A stretch of 39,893 nucleotides of DNA from Eubacteriales Family XIII. Incertae Sedis bacterium. GTDB taxonomy: Bacteria > Bacillota > Clostridia > Peptostreptococcales > Anaerovoracaceae. Both the position numbers and the translations under genes were made by a program. The notes under the pieces were generated by a model. The model worked only from the letters and a program-made list of their open reading frames with translations, did not search any database and was not told where the DNA came from. The stretch lies in the NCBI GenBank assembly GCA_031272485.1, contig JAISTV010000013.1:1-39893 (forward strand). The letters run 5' to 3'. Below, one piece after another: positions 32,060 to 39,865 of the stretch (position 1 is the first letter of the stretch; each line of letters starts with the position of its first letter).

Positions 32060-34459
32060 ATGAACGAAGAGAAATTCAAGAGAGCTTTACGGGAAGCCGT
32101 AGAGACACGGAGCGCGGAGCTGGACTTTTTCGCGGACCTTACGGCAGGAGAGCAGGCGCAGGTGTATGCAGAGGCCGCGGCGCCAATGGACGGAGGAGAC
32201 GCGCAGCAGACCCCGGCGCCGGCGCCCGTGCCGGTCACGAGGCAGAAGAAGGGGAGCCGCACGAAGCGGGTGTACAGCATAATCGCGGTGGCCTGCGCGG
32301 CGCTGCTATTGGTCACTTTCGTGGGGCTGGACCCGGCGAATCTGTTTGCGGGACGGACGAGCCAGCTGGATTCGTCGAGCGAAACCGGCGGCACAACGCA
32401 AGTAACAAGTAGCGGCACGCAGGCGCAGCCGCCTAAGACGGAAGAGCTTAAGATCGTGAACGCCGGCAACGGCTACGAGAACCTTTACGACGCGGTGCTG
32501 GGTGGTAATACGTCGTACGACTATTCGGAAACCTCCGATGTGTTGAATGAAGCAGTGATTCCTTCGGCTACGCTGGACAGCGGATCCGCAGACAGCGCGG
32601 AATCCGCGGCTGATGGGCTGGGCTCCGCGGGCGGCACGGAAGACTATACGAAGACGAACAACCAGACGGAAGGCGTGGAGGAAGCCGACATAGTTAAGAC
32701 CGACGGCAAGTACATCTACACGCTGAGCAGCGAGGAGCTTTCCATTGTCGAGGCAAAGAACGGAAAGCCGGTGAAGATAGCCTCCATACCGCAGGAGTAC
32801 CTGTACGACACGACGGAGGAGGCCATAGCGGCAGGCAACTACAGCTACAACAGCTATGCGAATTTTGTGAAGCAGCCGCTCATCTTTGAGATGTTTATCA
32901 CGGGCGACCGGCTGGTGCTGCTGAGCGCGGGTATGCGCGAGGCGGACACGCTCGGCGACGAGAACAAGGTGGGCGACGTGGTCATTGACTCGGGGCTTTC
33001 GGATTCGGGCAGCGCGCACAAATACTACACGCGGGCGGACATCTACGACATAAGTAACCCGGCCAAGCCTGTCAAGTTAAACAGCTTGACACAGGACGGC
33101 AGCTATGAGAACGCGCGGATGATAGGCGACTACCTGTATCTGATTTCCTACAACTACTATTACAGCTACCCGAGTTCCGAGAAAGACCTGGCGTCCTTCG
33201 TGCCGCTCTTCCAGGTGAACGATGTAAACTCGTTCATAGACCCGGACGACGTGTACATAATTATGGACGAGGCGGGCGAGGAGCCGATTACGTGCACCAC
33301 TTCCTACAACAGCGGGTACACGGTGATTACGGGCATAGACACGCGCAAGGACGGCAGCTACGTTTCGCAGAAGGCGGTTTACGGGTTTGACGGCGAGATT
33401 TATGCTTCGCTGGAGAATCTGTACCTGACCGGGGCGTCGACCGAGTACGGTTACGACGACGGGTCGGGGGTGTATTCGAAAGAGTATATCGACTACTCGA
33501 CGCGCGCCGGGTACCGCTACGAGTGGTTTACGGCATTCGCCAAGCTCACGCTCAAGGACGGCAAGGTGACGCTGGTAAGCTCCAAGCGGCTGGAAGGCTA
33601 TCTGCACGACCAGTTCTCCATAGACGAGTACGAGGGGGTGCTGCGGGTGGCCATGACGCGGTATAGCTACACCTATCGGAGCCCATCCGCCCTGCGGGAT
33701 TTGGCCGGGTACGGCGGGTCTTCCGAGTTGGTGCAAAGCACGGCGGTCTACACGCTGGATGAGGACCTGAATCTCTTGGGTATGGTGGGCGATATAGCGC
33801 CGGACGAGGAGATTTACTCCTGCCGGTTCATGGGCGAGACGGCGTACGTGGTCACGTTCCGCAACACGGATCCGCTGTTTTCCATAGACCTCTCGGATCC
33901 TGCCAGTCCGGTGGTCATGGGGGCGCTGGAGATTCCGGGATTCTCGGACTACCTGCATCCGTACGGCGAGGGCCTGCTGCTGGGCGTGGGCCATGACGTG
34001 GACGAGGATTCCGGCTGGGTGAAGAGCGTGAAACTCTCCATGTTCGACATCTCCGACCCGTTCAACGTGCTGGAAGCGGATACGAGCATCATTTCGGATG
34101 CAAGTTATACGCAGGTCTCGGAGAACCACAAGTCGATTCTGGTGGATGCGGCGCGCGGCATAATCGCCTTCCCGGCGGATAACGCGTACTATATTTGCAG
34201 CTACGACGAGGAGGACGGGTTCTCGCTGGTGAAGAAGCTCAGCGTGGACACGGACTACAAGTACAACTACTCCGTATATCCGACTGTCGAGATGCGCGGA
34301 ATAATCATTGGTGACTACTTCTACGTAATCTCCCCGAACACGATTGTGGCGTTCGACATGGAGGACGACTGGGCGCAGGCTGGCAGCGCTGAGCTGAGCG
34401 AAGGCGCCTGGACCCCGATGCAGATAAGCAGGTACGGCGGGTACTACGTGGTCGAGTGA
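32060..34459 (+). CDS. Membrane-anchored beta-propeller protein, possible anti-sigma partner
   Basis: 799 residues from the ATG at 32060 (AGGAAAG eight bases upstream; a GTG at 32042 is less likely). A cytoplasmic N-terminus of about 70 residues (EKFKRALREAVETRSAELDFF) is followed by one transmembrane helix (about 71-90) and a large outer domain. NNQTEGVEEADIVKTDGKYIY is the signature of the bacterial Beta_propel family (PF09826). The sigma-factor neighbour suggests that the short N-terminus holds the sigma factor and the propeller senses an outside signal; that is inference. A TGTCAAG/CTTGACA copy lies at 33070-33091. Confidence 0.85.
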   Translation: MNEEKFKRALREAVETRSAELDFFADLTAGEQAQVYAEAAAPMDGGDAQQTPAPAPVPVTRQKKGSRTKRVYSIIAVACAALLLVTFVGLDPANLFAGRTSQLDSSSETGGTTQVTSSGTQAQPPKTEELKIVNAGNGYENLYDAVLGGNTSYDYSETSDVLNEAVIPSATLDSGSADSAESAADGLGSAGGTEDYTKTNNQTEGVEEADIVKTDGKYIYTLSSEELSIVEAKNGKPVKIASIPQEYLYDTTEEAIAAGNYSYNSYANFVKQPLIFEMFITGDRLVLLSAGMREADTLGDENKVGDVVIDSGLSDSGSAHKYYTRADIYDISNPAKPVKLNSLTQDGSYENARMIGDYLYLISYNYYYSYPSSEKDLASFVPLFQVNDVNSFIDPDDVYIIMDEAGEEPITCTTSYNSGYTVITGIDTRKDGSYVSQKAVYGFDGEIYASLENLYLTGASTEYGYDDGSGVYSKEYIDYSTRAGYRYEWFTAFAKLTLKDGKVTLVSSKRLEGYLHDQFSIDEYEGVLRVAMTRYSYTYRSPSALRDLAGYGGSSELVQSTAVYTLDEDLNLLGMVGDIAPDEEIYSCRFMGETAYVVTFRNTDPLFSIDLSDPASPVVMGALEIPGFSDYLHPYGEGLLLGVGHDVDEDSGWVKSVKLSMFDISDPFNVLEADTSIISDASYTQVSENHKSILVDAARGIIAFPADNAYYICSYDEEDGFSLVKKLSVDTDYKYNYSVYPTVEMRGIIIGDYFYVISPNTIVAFDMEDDWAQAGSAELSEGAWTPMQISRYGGYYVVE
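33070..33091. repeat. TGTCAAG/CTTGACA motif copy in beta-propeller gene
   Basis: Perfect arms around TTAAACAG. It encodes VKLNSLT without a length change in the reading frame. Confidence 0.8.
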
Positions 34460-34461
34460 GG

Positions 34462-34588
34462 GACAAAATTTCAGGTTATGCACGATTTACAGTGTCCGGG
34501 GGTCCGTAGGACCCCCGTTTTTCGCCTATAAGATGGGTGCGTAGCCACATCGTGGGAAGAAAATCGTGCATAAGTTGAAATTTTGGCC
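34462..34588. repeat. Intergenic inverted repeat element 2 with nested terminator
   Basis: The left arm (34462-34488) starts GACAAAATTTCA and contains TTATGCACGATTT; the right arm (34561-34588) starts AAATCGTGCATAA and ends TGAAATTTTGGCC. Thirteen plus ten bases pair, split by two mismatches. A standard intrinsic terminator occupies the centre. It spans the beta-propeller/gmk gap. Confidence 0.8.
34497..34522 (+). terminator. Intrinsic terminator after the beta-propeller gene
   Basis: CGGGGGTCC pairs perfectly with GGACCCCCG around GTA and is followed by TTTTT. It ends the sigma/propeller operon. Confidence 0.9.
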
Positions 34589-34604
34589 ACGGCGGAATTT
34601 ACTC

Positions 34605-34633
34605 TTGTATTCGTTTGGCGGGTTTACTATAAT
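34605..34633 (+). promoter_or_regulatory. gmk: Promoter abutting the gmk start codon
   Basis: TTGTAT (34605-34610), a 17-base spacer and a perfect TATAAT (34628-34633). Only six bases separate the -10 box from the ATG at 34640, so transcription should start at or next to the start codon. Confidence 0.65.
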
Positions 34634-34639
34634 AAAGCA

Positions 34640-35257
34640 ATGAAGAGCGGTCGGTTATATGTTTTATCCGGCCCTTCCGGGAGCGGTAAGGGCACCATCT
34701 GCAAGCGCCTGATAAGCCAGACGGACGCGGCACTTTCCGTATCCATGACCACCCGCGCCCCCCGTCCGACAGAGACGGAAGGCGTGAGTTACTTTTTTGT
34801 TTCGGACGAGGCGTTCGAAAAGGTGGTGGGCGAAGGCGGGCTCTTAGAGTACGCGGAGGTTTACGGGCGGCGGTACGGCACCCCGAAAGCACCGGTGCTC
34901 GCGCACCTTGAAGCAGGGCGGGACGTGATTCTGGAGATAGACATTCAGGGCGCCATGCAGGTAAAGCGCAATTACCCGGAGGGGGTATTCGTGTTTATTC
35001 TCCCGCCATCCATGGCGGAGCTGGAGCGGCGGATTAAGAGCCGCGGGGCGGACAGCGAGGAGCAGGTCCGGCTCAGGCTCGGGCAGGCGCTCAGGGAAAT
35101 GGACTGGATTCGCGAATACGACTACTATATTATTAACGACGATCTGGACACCGCGGTGGCGGAGGCCATGGCGGTCATGCGGGCGGAAGGCCGGAAGGTG
35201 GATGCCGGCGCTGTGGCGCTCATAGAGAAGTACAGGAAGGAAGCTGAGAAAGGATAA
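34640..35257 (+). CDS. gmk: Guanylate kinase
   Basis: 205 residues from the ATG at 34640. P-loop GPSGSGKG (11-18), TTRAPRPTETEGVSYFFVS with the GMP-binding residues, EYAEVYGRRYGTP, and EIDIQGAMQVK. It converts GMP to GDP with ATP. The frame is open upstream to a TTG at 34583, but that falls inside the inverted repeat and promoter, and family N-termini begin just before the P-loop. There is no ribosome site. rpoZ follows after four bases. Confidence 0.95.
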   Translation: MKSGRLYVLSGPSGSGKGTICKRLISQTDAALSVSMTTRAPRPTETEGVSYFFVSDEAFEKVVGEGGLLEYAEVYGRRYGTPKAPVLAHLEAGRDVILEIDIQGAMQVKRNYPEGVFVFILPPSMAELERRIKSRGADSEEQVRLRLGQALREMDWIREYDYYIINDDLDTAVAEAMAVMRAEGRKVDAGAVALIEKYRKEAEKG

Positions 35258-35261
35258 GAAA

Positions 35262-35492
35262 ATGTTATTATACCCATCCATAAACGAGATTCGCAAAAGG
35301 GCGGACAGCCGTTACACATTGGTTATACTGGCTGCCAAGCGGGCACGGGATTTAATCGACGGAAAACCGCATTTGGTGCCTATAGATTCGGAGGAACCGG
35401 AGACGGACCGGCTGATTCCTGTGTCTGCGGCGGCGGAGGAGATTTACAACGAACTGATATCGTACAACAGGGACGAGAGTTTGCTTAAATAA
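35262..35492 (+). CDS. rpoZ: RNA polymerase omega subunit
   Basis: 76 residues with the omega signature SRYTLVILAAKRARDL and a C-terminal PVSAAAEEI. Omega helps fold and stabilise the beta-prime subunit and contributes to ppGpp responses in some bacteria. gmk-rpoZ is the usual Firmicutes pair. Confidence 0.93.
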   Translation: MLLYPSINEIRKRADSRYTLVILAAKRARDLIDGKPHLVPIDSEEPETDRLIPVSAAAEEIYNELISYNRDESLLK

Positions 35493-35512
35493 CGCGTAAG
35501 GAGGAGTGTGTG

Positions 35513-36367
35513 ATGAAGAGGAAGGTGTGTGCTGCGCTGGCAGCGGTTTTGGTGCTTTCGGTCGTGCTGTTTGCGGCGGGCTGCGGCAAGGAAGAGGCGA
35601 GTACGGAAGATACGTCGCTGACGTCCATTCAGGAGCGCGGGACGCTCATACTGGGCTGCGATGACGAGTTCCCGCCCATGGGATTTGTGGACGAGAGCGG
35701 CGAGATCGTGGGGTTTGACATAGACCTTGCGAAGGCCGTGGCCGAGAAGCTGGGTGTGGAGCTGGTGGTGAAGCCCATAGACTGGGAGACCAAGGAGTTG
35801 GAGCTGTCCAACGGGAATATTGACGTGATCTGGAACGGTTATTCGATTACGGCGGACCGCAACAAGAACGTGGAGTTCACCAAGCCGTATCTGAACAACT
35901 CGCAGGTGTTGGTGGTCCGGGCGGACTCGGACGTGCAGACCAAGGCGGACCTTGTGGGCAAGATCGTGGGCGCGCAGGTGGAAAGCGCGGCGGAGGAGCT
36001 GCTTCTGGCGGACGATGTGCTGGGTGACGCGGTCAAGGAAGTGCGCACGTACGACGATTATCAGCTGGCGCTGATTGACCTCAAGGGCAGTGACCGGATA
36101 GACGCGGTGGCCGTGGACAAGATTCTCATAGAGTACATCATGAGCAAGGATCCGGATTCCTACCGCATTCTGGACGAGACGCTGGGCGACGAATTCTTCG
36201 GGATCGGCTGCCGGGCCGGCGAAGTGGCGCTGCGCGAAGCCATCGATTTGGCGCTGGACGAGCTGAAGGAAGACGGCTCGACGGAAGTGATTTGCAGCAA
36301 GTGGTTTGACCACGACATAGTCATTCGCGACATAGACAAGCTCACGCAGGCGCAGTTGGAGGGATAA
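35513..36367 (+). CDS. Amino-acid ABC transporter substrate-binding lipoprotein
   Basis: 284 residues. A lipoprotein signal peptide ends in the lipobox FAAGC (Cys24). The mature part is a family 3 periplasmic-binding fold: RGTLILGCDDEFPPMGFVDESGEIVGFDIDLAKAVAEKLG and NGNIDVIWNGYSITADRNKNVEFTKPY. Such proteins bind polar amino acids such as glutamine, arginine or cystine; the ligand is not settled. AAGGAGGAG supports ATG 35513; GTG 35510 is the alternative. It opens a four-gene cluster with permease, ATPase and LytTR regulator. Confidence 0.93.
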   Translation: MKRKVCAALAAVLVLSVVLFAAGCGKEEASTEDTSLTSIQERGTLILGCDDEFPPMGFVDESGEIVGFDIDLAKAVAEKLGVELVVKPIDWETKELELSNGNIDVIWNGYSITADRNKNVEFTKPYLNNSQVLVVRADSDVQTKADLVGKIVGAQVESAAEELLLADDVLGDAVKEVRTYDDYQLALIDLKGSDRIDAVAVDKILIEYIMSKDPDSYRILDETLGDEFFGIGCRAGEVALREAIDLALDELKEDGSTEVICSKWFDHDIVIRDIDKLTQAQLEG

Positions 36368-36385
36368 GCCCTCGTCAGGACGTTT

Positions 36386-37048
36386 ATGGGCGGCGAGTAT
36401 CTGCGCGACATAACTTTATACATAGCAGAAGGAGTAGGCGTCACGTTGAAGATTTTCTGCGTGACGCTGCTTTTTGCTGTGCCGCTGGGTGTGGTGTGCG
36501 CGCTCGGGAAGCTTAGCCGGCTTAAGCCGCTGCACTTCGTGCTGGGCATCTACACGTGGGTGTTCCGCGGCACGCCCCTGCTTTTGCAGCTGGTCTTTAC
36601 GTACTACGGGCTGCCTTACCTCACGAATCAGGCCGTATCTTTTTCGCCGCTTATGGCCGCGTATGTGACGTTTATCATAAACTACGGGGCGTACCTGACG
36701 GAGATATTCCGCGGCGGCATCCAGACCATAGGCAGGGGGCAGTACGAGGCGGCTAAGGCGCTGGGCATGAGCCAGCGGCTCACCATGCGGCGGATAGTCC
36801 TGCCGCAGGCGGTCAAGGCGATTCTGCCGCCCATGGGAAACGAGGCGGTGACGCTCGTCAAGGATACGGCGCTCGCTTCCGCTATAACGGTGAATGAAAC
36901 GCTCAAGCTTGCAAACCGCGTCATGTCCCGCGACTTTAACGTAGGGGCACTGGTGATTGCGGCGTGTATCTACCTGCTGCTGACGCTCATAGTCATCCAG
37001 CTTTTCCGCCTGCTCGAGAAGCGCTTCGCGTATTATTCGGTGAAATAG
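36386..37048 (+). CDS. Amino-acid ABC transporter permease
   Basis: 220 residues, a HisM/GlnP-type permease with about five transmembrane helices, YTWVFRGTPLLLQL near the N-terminal third and the EAA loop YEAAKALGMSQRLTMRRIVLPQA that contacts the ATPase. It is a single permease and probably works as a homodimer. It follows the binding protein by 18 bases. Confidence 0.94.
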   Translation: MGGEYLRDITLYIAEGVGVTLKIFCVTLLFAVPLGVVCALGKLSRLKPLHFVLGIYTWVFRGTPLLLQLVFTYYGLPYLTNQAVSFSPLMAAYVTFIINYGAYLTEIFRGGIQTIGRGQYEAAKALGMSQRLTMRRIVLPQAVKAILPPMGNEAVTLVKDTALASAITVNETLKLANRVMSRDFNVGALVIAACIYLLLTLIVIQLFRLLEKRFAYYSVK

Positions 37049-37058
37049 GGGGGCGCAG

Positions 37059-37826
37059 ATGGAGATTGTTCAGGCGAAGGGCCTGCATAAATTCTTCGGA
37101 AAACTGCACGTGCTGAAGGGCGTGGACCTCAGCGTGAACGCGGGGCAGATTGTTTCGGTCATAGGGCCGTCCGGCTCCGGCAAGAGCACGCTTCTGCGGC
37201 TGCTGAACCACCTGGAGACGGCGGACAAGGGGAGTATCTCAATAGACGGCGAGTACATCTGTCAGGAAAACGAGTGGGGGCAGTCGGTCTACCGGCCCGG
37301 CAAGGAGGTGCTGCGCATCTGCAGCCGGCTGGGCATGGTCTTTCAGAACTTCAACCTCTTTCCGCACCGGTCTGTGCTGGAGAATCTCTGCGAGGCGCCG
37401 GTGCACGTAAAGGGCGTGGACGCCAAGGAGGCGGAAGCGCATGGCCTGGAGCTTCTGGAGAAAGTGGGGCTTTCCGAGAAGCGGGACGCGTACCCCGGAC
37501 AGCTTTCCGGCGGGCAGCAGCAGCGGGTGGCTATAGCCCGGGCGCTGGCCATGGACCCGGAGATTATGCTCTTTGACGAGCCGACCTCGGCGCTTGACCC
37601 GGAACTGATTGGCGAGGTTTTAAGCGTAATCAAGAATTTGGCGGCGGAAAACACGACCATGATTATCGTGACGCACGAGATGAACTTCGCGCGGGAGATT
37701 TCCGACCGCGTCATTTTTATGGATGACGGTCAGATTCTGGCCGACGATGACCCGGAGCGCATCTTTGTTTCTCCCGACCACCCGCGTATACTCGCGTTCT
37801 TAGATAAGATTATCCGCAAATCCTAA
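37059..37826 (+). CDS. Amino-acid ABC transporter ATP-binding protein
   Basis: 255 residues, GlnQ/HisP-type. Walker A GPSGSGKST (36-44), signature LSGGQ (149-153), Walker B MLFDEP (170-175) and the switch His in IVTHEM. An insert around ICQENEWGQSVYRPGKE occurs between the first beta sheet and the Q-loop (FQNFNLFPH). The stop overlaps the next start as TAATG. Confidence 0.95.
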   Translation: MEIVQAKGLHKFFGKLHVLKGVDLSVNAGQIVSVIGPSGSGKSTLLRLLNHLETADKGSISIDGEYICQENEWGQSVYRPGKEVLRICSRLGMVFQNFNLFPHRSVLENLCEAPVHVKGVDAKEAEAHGLELLEKVGLSEKRDAYPGQLSGGQQQRVAIARALAMDPEIMLFDEPTSALDPELIGEVLSVIKNLAAENTTMIIVTHEMNFAREISDRVIFMDDGQILADDDPERIFVSPDHPRILAFLDKIIRKS

Positions 37827-38140
37827 TGCGGCGCATCTGTATTTCCAACCGATTTGAAACCGTGATTCTGAATATGGATGAAGTTTGCTTCGTGCGCAAA
37901 GAGGGCAGGCGTACGTCTGTGGTTACGCCGGACGGAAGCTACTGGACGTATGCGCCCTTCGGGGAAGTGGTGCGCAGCATGCAGCCGTACATCTTCCTGT
38001 GCCACAGCCGGCTCGGGGTGAATCTGAGCCGCCTGGTGCTGATTCGGAAAGACGCCCTCGTGTTTCCCGGCGGGCTCACGGCTTCGCTCGGCCGCACCGC
38101 TCGGCAGCGCACGAAGAAAGCCTGGATGCAGACTCGTTAA
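37826..38140 (+). CDS. Stand-alone LytTR-domain DNA-binding protein
   Basis: 104 residues that look like one LytTR domain: ETVILNMDEVCFVRKEGRRTSVVT, then IFLCHSRLGVNLSRLVLIRKDALVF and SLGRTARQRTKKAW. LytTR proteins bind direct repeats in promoters, mostly as response regulators; here no receiver domain is present. Translational overlap with the transporter ATPase suggests a regulator of this cluster, or of a stimulus linked to amino acids. The stop shares the palindrome TTAA with the stop of the convergent gene. Confidence 0.8.
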   Translation: MRRICISNRFETVILNMDEVCFVRKEGRRTSVVTPDGSYWTYAPFGEVVRSMQPYIFLCHSRLGVNLSRLVLIRKDALVFPGGLTASLGRTARQRTKKAWMQTR

Positions 38141-38727
38141 TAGGTAGAGGTTTCACGCGGCAGGGCGAGGGTTACGGTCAGTCGCGGATCTTTCGTTCTT
38201 ACGGAAACTATACGGACAGCCGGGTCGGGGCTGTCAATCGAAAAACTTGACAGAGCGGCGGGAATCCCCTCGCCGTTTCGTTTTCCGGCTGCCTCTTTAC
38301 TGGTCCAGACGTAAAAGAAGGCTTCCTCGTGGCGCAGGGGGTCTTCATTGGCGGCAATCAGCGCGCATTCCGCCGGATAAAAGAAGCGGCGGGCTATGCG
38401 TGCGTAGCGGGCCGGGTCGTACGGGGTTTTTCGAAAACGCCAGGCGCGGTCTTCTATGTCTACGCCTATGCGCAGGGCTTCCGAGAGGGCTACGGCGAGG
38501 TAGCGCCCGGAGTGAGAGACGGAGAGCGCCACCTGCTGCGCGTCTTCCGGCTGCAGGAAGAAAGGCTTTCCGTTTTTGGTTCGTTCGACGGGCGGAAGGG
38601 GGACGCCGGCAAGCGCGGGGATGCGGGAGGTGAAGCGCTCCCAGGCCGTGCGGATACAGGCGTGCGTGTCCGCCGGAGCGGTGGAGACGGGGCCGTGTTC
38701 TTCTTCGAAGAGATAAAGCCTGGTCAT
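38137..38727 (-). CDS. 4'-phosphopantetheinyl transferase (Sfp type)
   Basis: 196 residues. The family motifs are GVDIED (Asp90 and Glu92 bind magnesium) and WTSKEAAGK (141-149); VALSVSHSGRYLAVAL precedes them. It transfers the phosphopantetheine arm of CoA to carrier proteins. No polyketide or peptide synthetase is in the window, so the target could be the fatty-acid carrier protein or a distant cluster. The start overlaps the rbgA stop by four bases (ATGA). It contains a TGTCAAT/CTTGACA copy at 38232-38252. Confidence 0.9.
   Translation of the reverse strand: MTRLYLFEEEHGPVSTAPADTHACIRTAWERFTSRIPALAGVPLPPVERTKNGKPFFLQPEDAQQVALSVSHSGRYLAVALSEALRIGVDIEDRAWRFRKTPYDPARYARIARRFFYPAECALIAANEDPLRHEEAFFYVWTSKEAAGKRNGEGIPAALSSFSIDSPDPAVRIVSVRTKDPRLTVTLALPRETSTY
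38232..38252. repeat. TGTCAAT/CTTGACA motif copy in phosphopantetheinyl transferase gene
   Basis: Arms TGTCAA and TTGACA, flanked by C and G, with an A-rich centre (CGAAAAA). Confidence 0.75.
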
Positions 38728-39641
38728 TCCAGGGTTATGCGGCCGATTTTCGCGGCGCGGAACTCGTCGAGAAGCTGCCGGGCGGTGCGCTCGTAGTCTA
38801 TGCGCTTCCCGGGCAGGATGTAGCCGCGTTTTTCGGCAATCCGGTCCATGACGGTGAGGGCGAGGTCCTTTTCTATGGGTGCGCCATCCGCGTCATACAG
38901 CTCGTCCGGGTCGTCCGGCGTTTCGGCGGGCGTGAGGTCTATATCGTAGCGGGCAGCAAGCTGCTCCGGGTAGCCCGCAATCAGGACGCGCAGAAGCGAG
39001 AGCGCCAGCTCGGGGGTGTCCAGAATCTCGTCGCGAATGGCGCCGCAGAAGGCCAGGTTCTGCCCCACATTCGGGTCCTCGAACTTGGGCCAGAGGATGC
39101 CGGGGGTATCCAGGAGCTGCATGCCGTTTTCGAGCGTGAGCCACTGCTTGCCCTTCGTGACGCCCGGGCGGTCGCCGGTCTGCGCGCTCTTCTTCCCCGT
39201 GAGCCGGTTGATGAGCGAGGACTTGCCGGAGTTCGGCACGCCCACAATCATCAGGCGCAGGGGTTTGCGGCGGCGGTTTGCAGTCTGCGATGGCGGCAGC
39301 TTGTCCTTCTCGATTTTCTCGAGGCGGGTGAAGAGGGTCTTCACACCTGCGCCGGACTGGCTGTTCAAAGCCATGACCGCGAGGGGGCGTTTGCCCGCCT
39401 TGGATTTCTCGTTGCGGAGCGTCTCGAGCCAGCGTGCGGTGGCGTTCTCGTCCGCCAGGTCGCTCTTGTTGAGAATCAGAATCCGGTCCTTCTCCCCGAG
39501 AATCTCGTCAATGATGGGGTTGCGGGAGGAGACGGGTATGCGCGCATCGCAAACCTCAATGGCCAGATCCACCATCTTCAGGTTCGCGGCAATAAGCTCC
39601 CGCGTCTTCTTCATATGTCCCGGATACCAGTTAATGTTCAT
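38724..39641 (-). CDS. rbgA: Ribosome biogenesis GTPase RbgA/YlqF
   Basis: 305 residues starting MNINWYPGHMKKTREL. It is a circularly permuted GTPase: NKSD (58-61) comes before the P-loop GVPNSGKS (134-141) and DTPG (178-181). RbgA is needed late in 50S assembly in Firmicutes, with L16 incorporation. The C-terminal domain has KRGYILPGKRIDYERTARQLLDEFR. There is no ribosome site; a -10 box ends six bases before the ATG. The stop overlaps the phosphopantetheinyl transferase start, so the two are translated together. Confidence 0.95.
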   Translation of the reverse strand: MNINWYPGHMKKTRELIAANLKMVDLAIEVCDARIPVSSRNPIIDEILGEKDRILILNKSDLADENATARWLETLRNEKSKAGKRPLAVMALNSQSGAGVKTLFTRLEKIEKDKLPPSQTANRRRKPLRLMIVGVPNSGKSSLINRLTGKKSAQTGDRPGVTKGKQWLTLENGMQLLDTPGILWPKFEDPNVGQNLAFCGAIRDEILDTPELALSLLRVLIAGYPEQLAARYDIDLTPAETPDDPDELYDADGAPIEKDLALTVMDRIAEKRGYILPGKRIDYERTARQLLDEFRAAKIGRITLE

Positions 39642-39647
39642 AGGGAA

Positions 39648-39653
39648 AGTATA
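39648..39653 (-). promoter_or_regulatory. rbgA: -10 box abutting the rbgA start codon
   Basis: TATACT on the minus strand preceded by TGTGA (extended -10-like), with six bases (TTCCCT) before the ATG at 39641. A TTGTGA lies 15 bases upstream, shorter than usual. Transcription would start at or next to the ATG. Confidence 0.5.
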
Positions 39654-39700
39654 TCACAGGGCGACATCTCACAAATACCACCATCGGCAGATAGCATGTC

Positions 39701-39757
39701 GCGAATTGATTACGAAGTATACGGGGCTGACCGAAGACGAGGTTCGGGAGTTGTAGG
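39701..39757 (+). pseudogene. Possible remnant of a PD-(D/E)XK nuclease/transposase C-terminus
   Basis: One frame reads RELITKYTGLTEDEVREL and a stop. This resembles the end of Rpn-type nuclease/transposase proteins, which often close with a (T/S)GLSxEEIxxL motif. No upstream homologous sequence is visible because rbgA's promoter intervenes, so this is weak. Confidence 0.2.
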
Positions 39758-39790
39758 CGAAAAAGCCCCTAAGTGCTCGACTGTTTTCCT

Positions 39791-39865
39791 GCGCAAAATT
39801 TCAGTATTTCGTGTATCCGGGCAGGGGATAAATGGATATTTCACACGAAATACTGAAAATTTGCG
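39791..39865. repeat. Intergenic inverted repeat element 3
   Basis: The left arm (39791-39814) starts GCGCAAAATTTCAG and ends TATTTCGTGT; the right arm (39843-39865) is its complement with one mismatch over 23 bases. ATCC and GGAT can pair further in the 28-base centre. There is no T-run. No gene is seen from 39654 to the window end. Confidence 0.8.
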
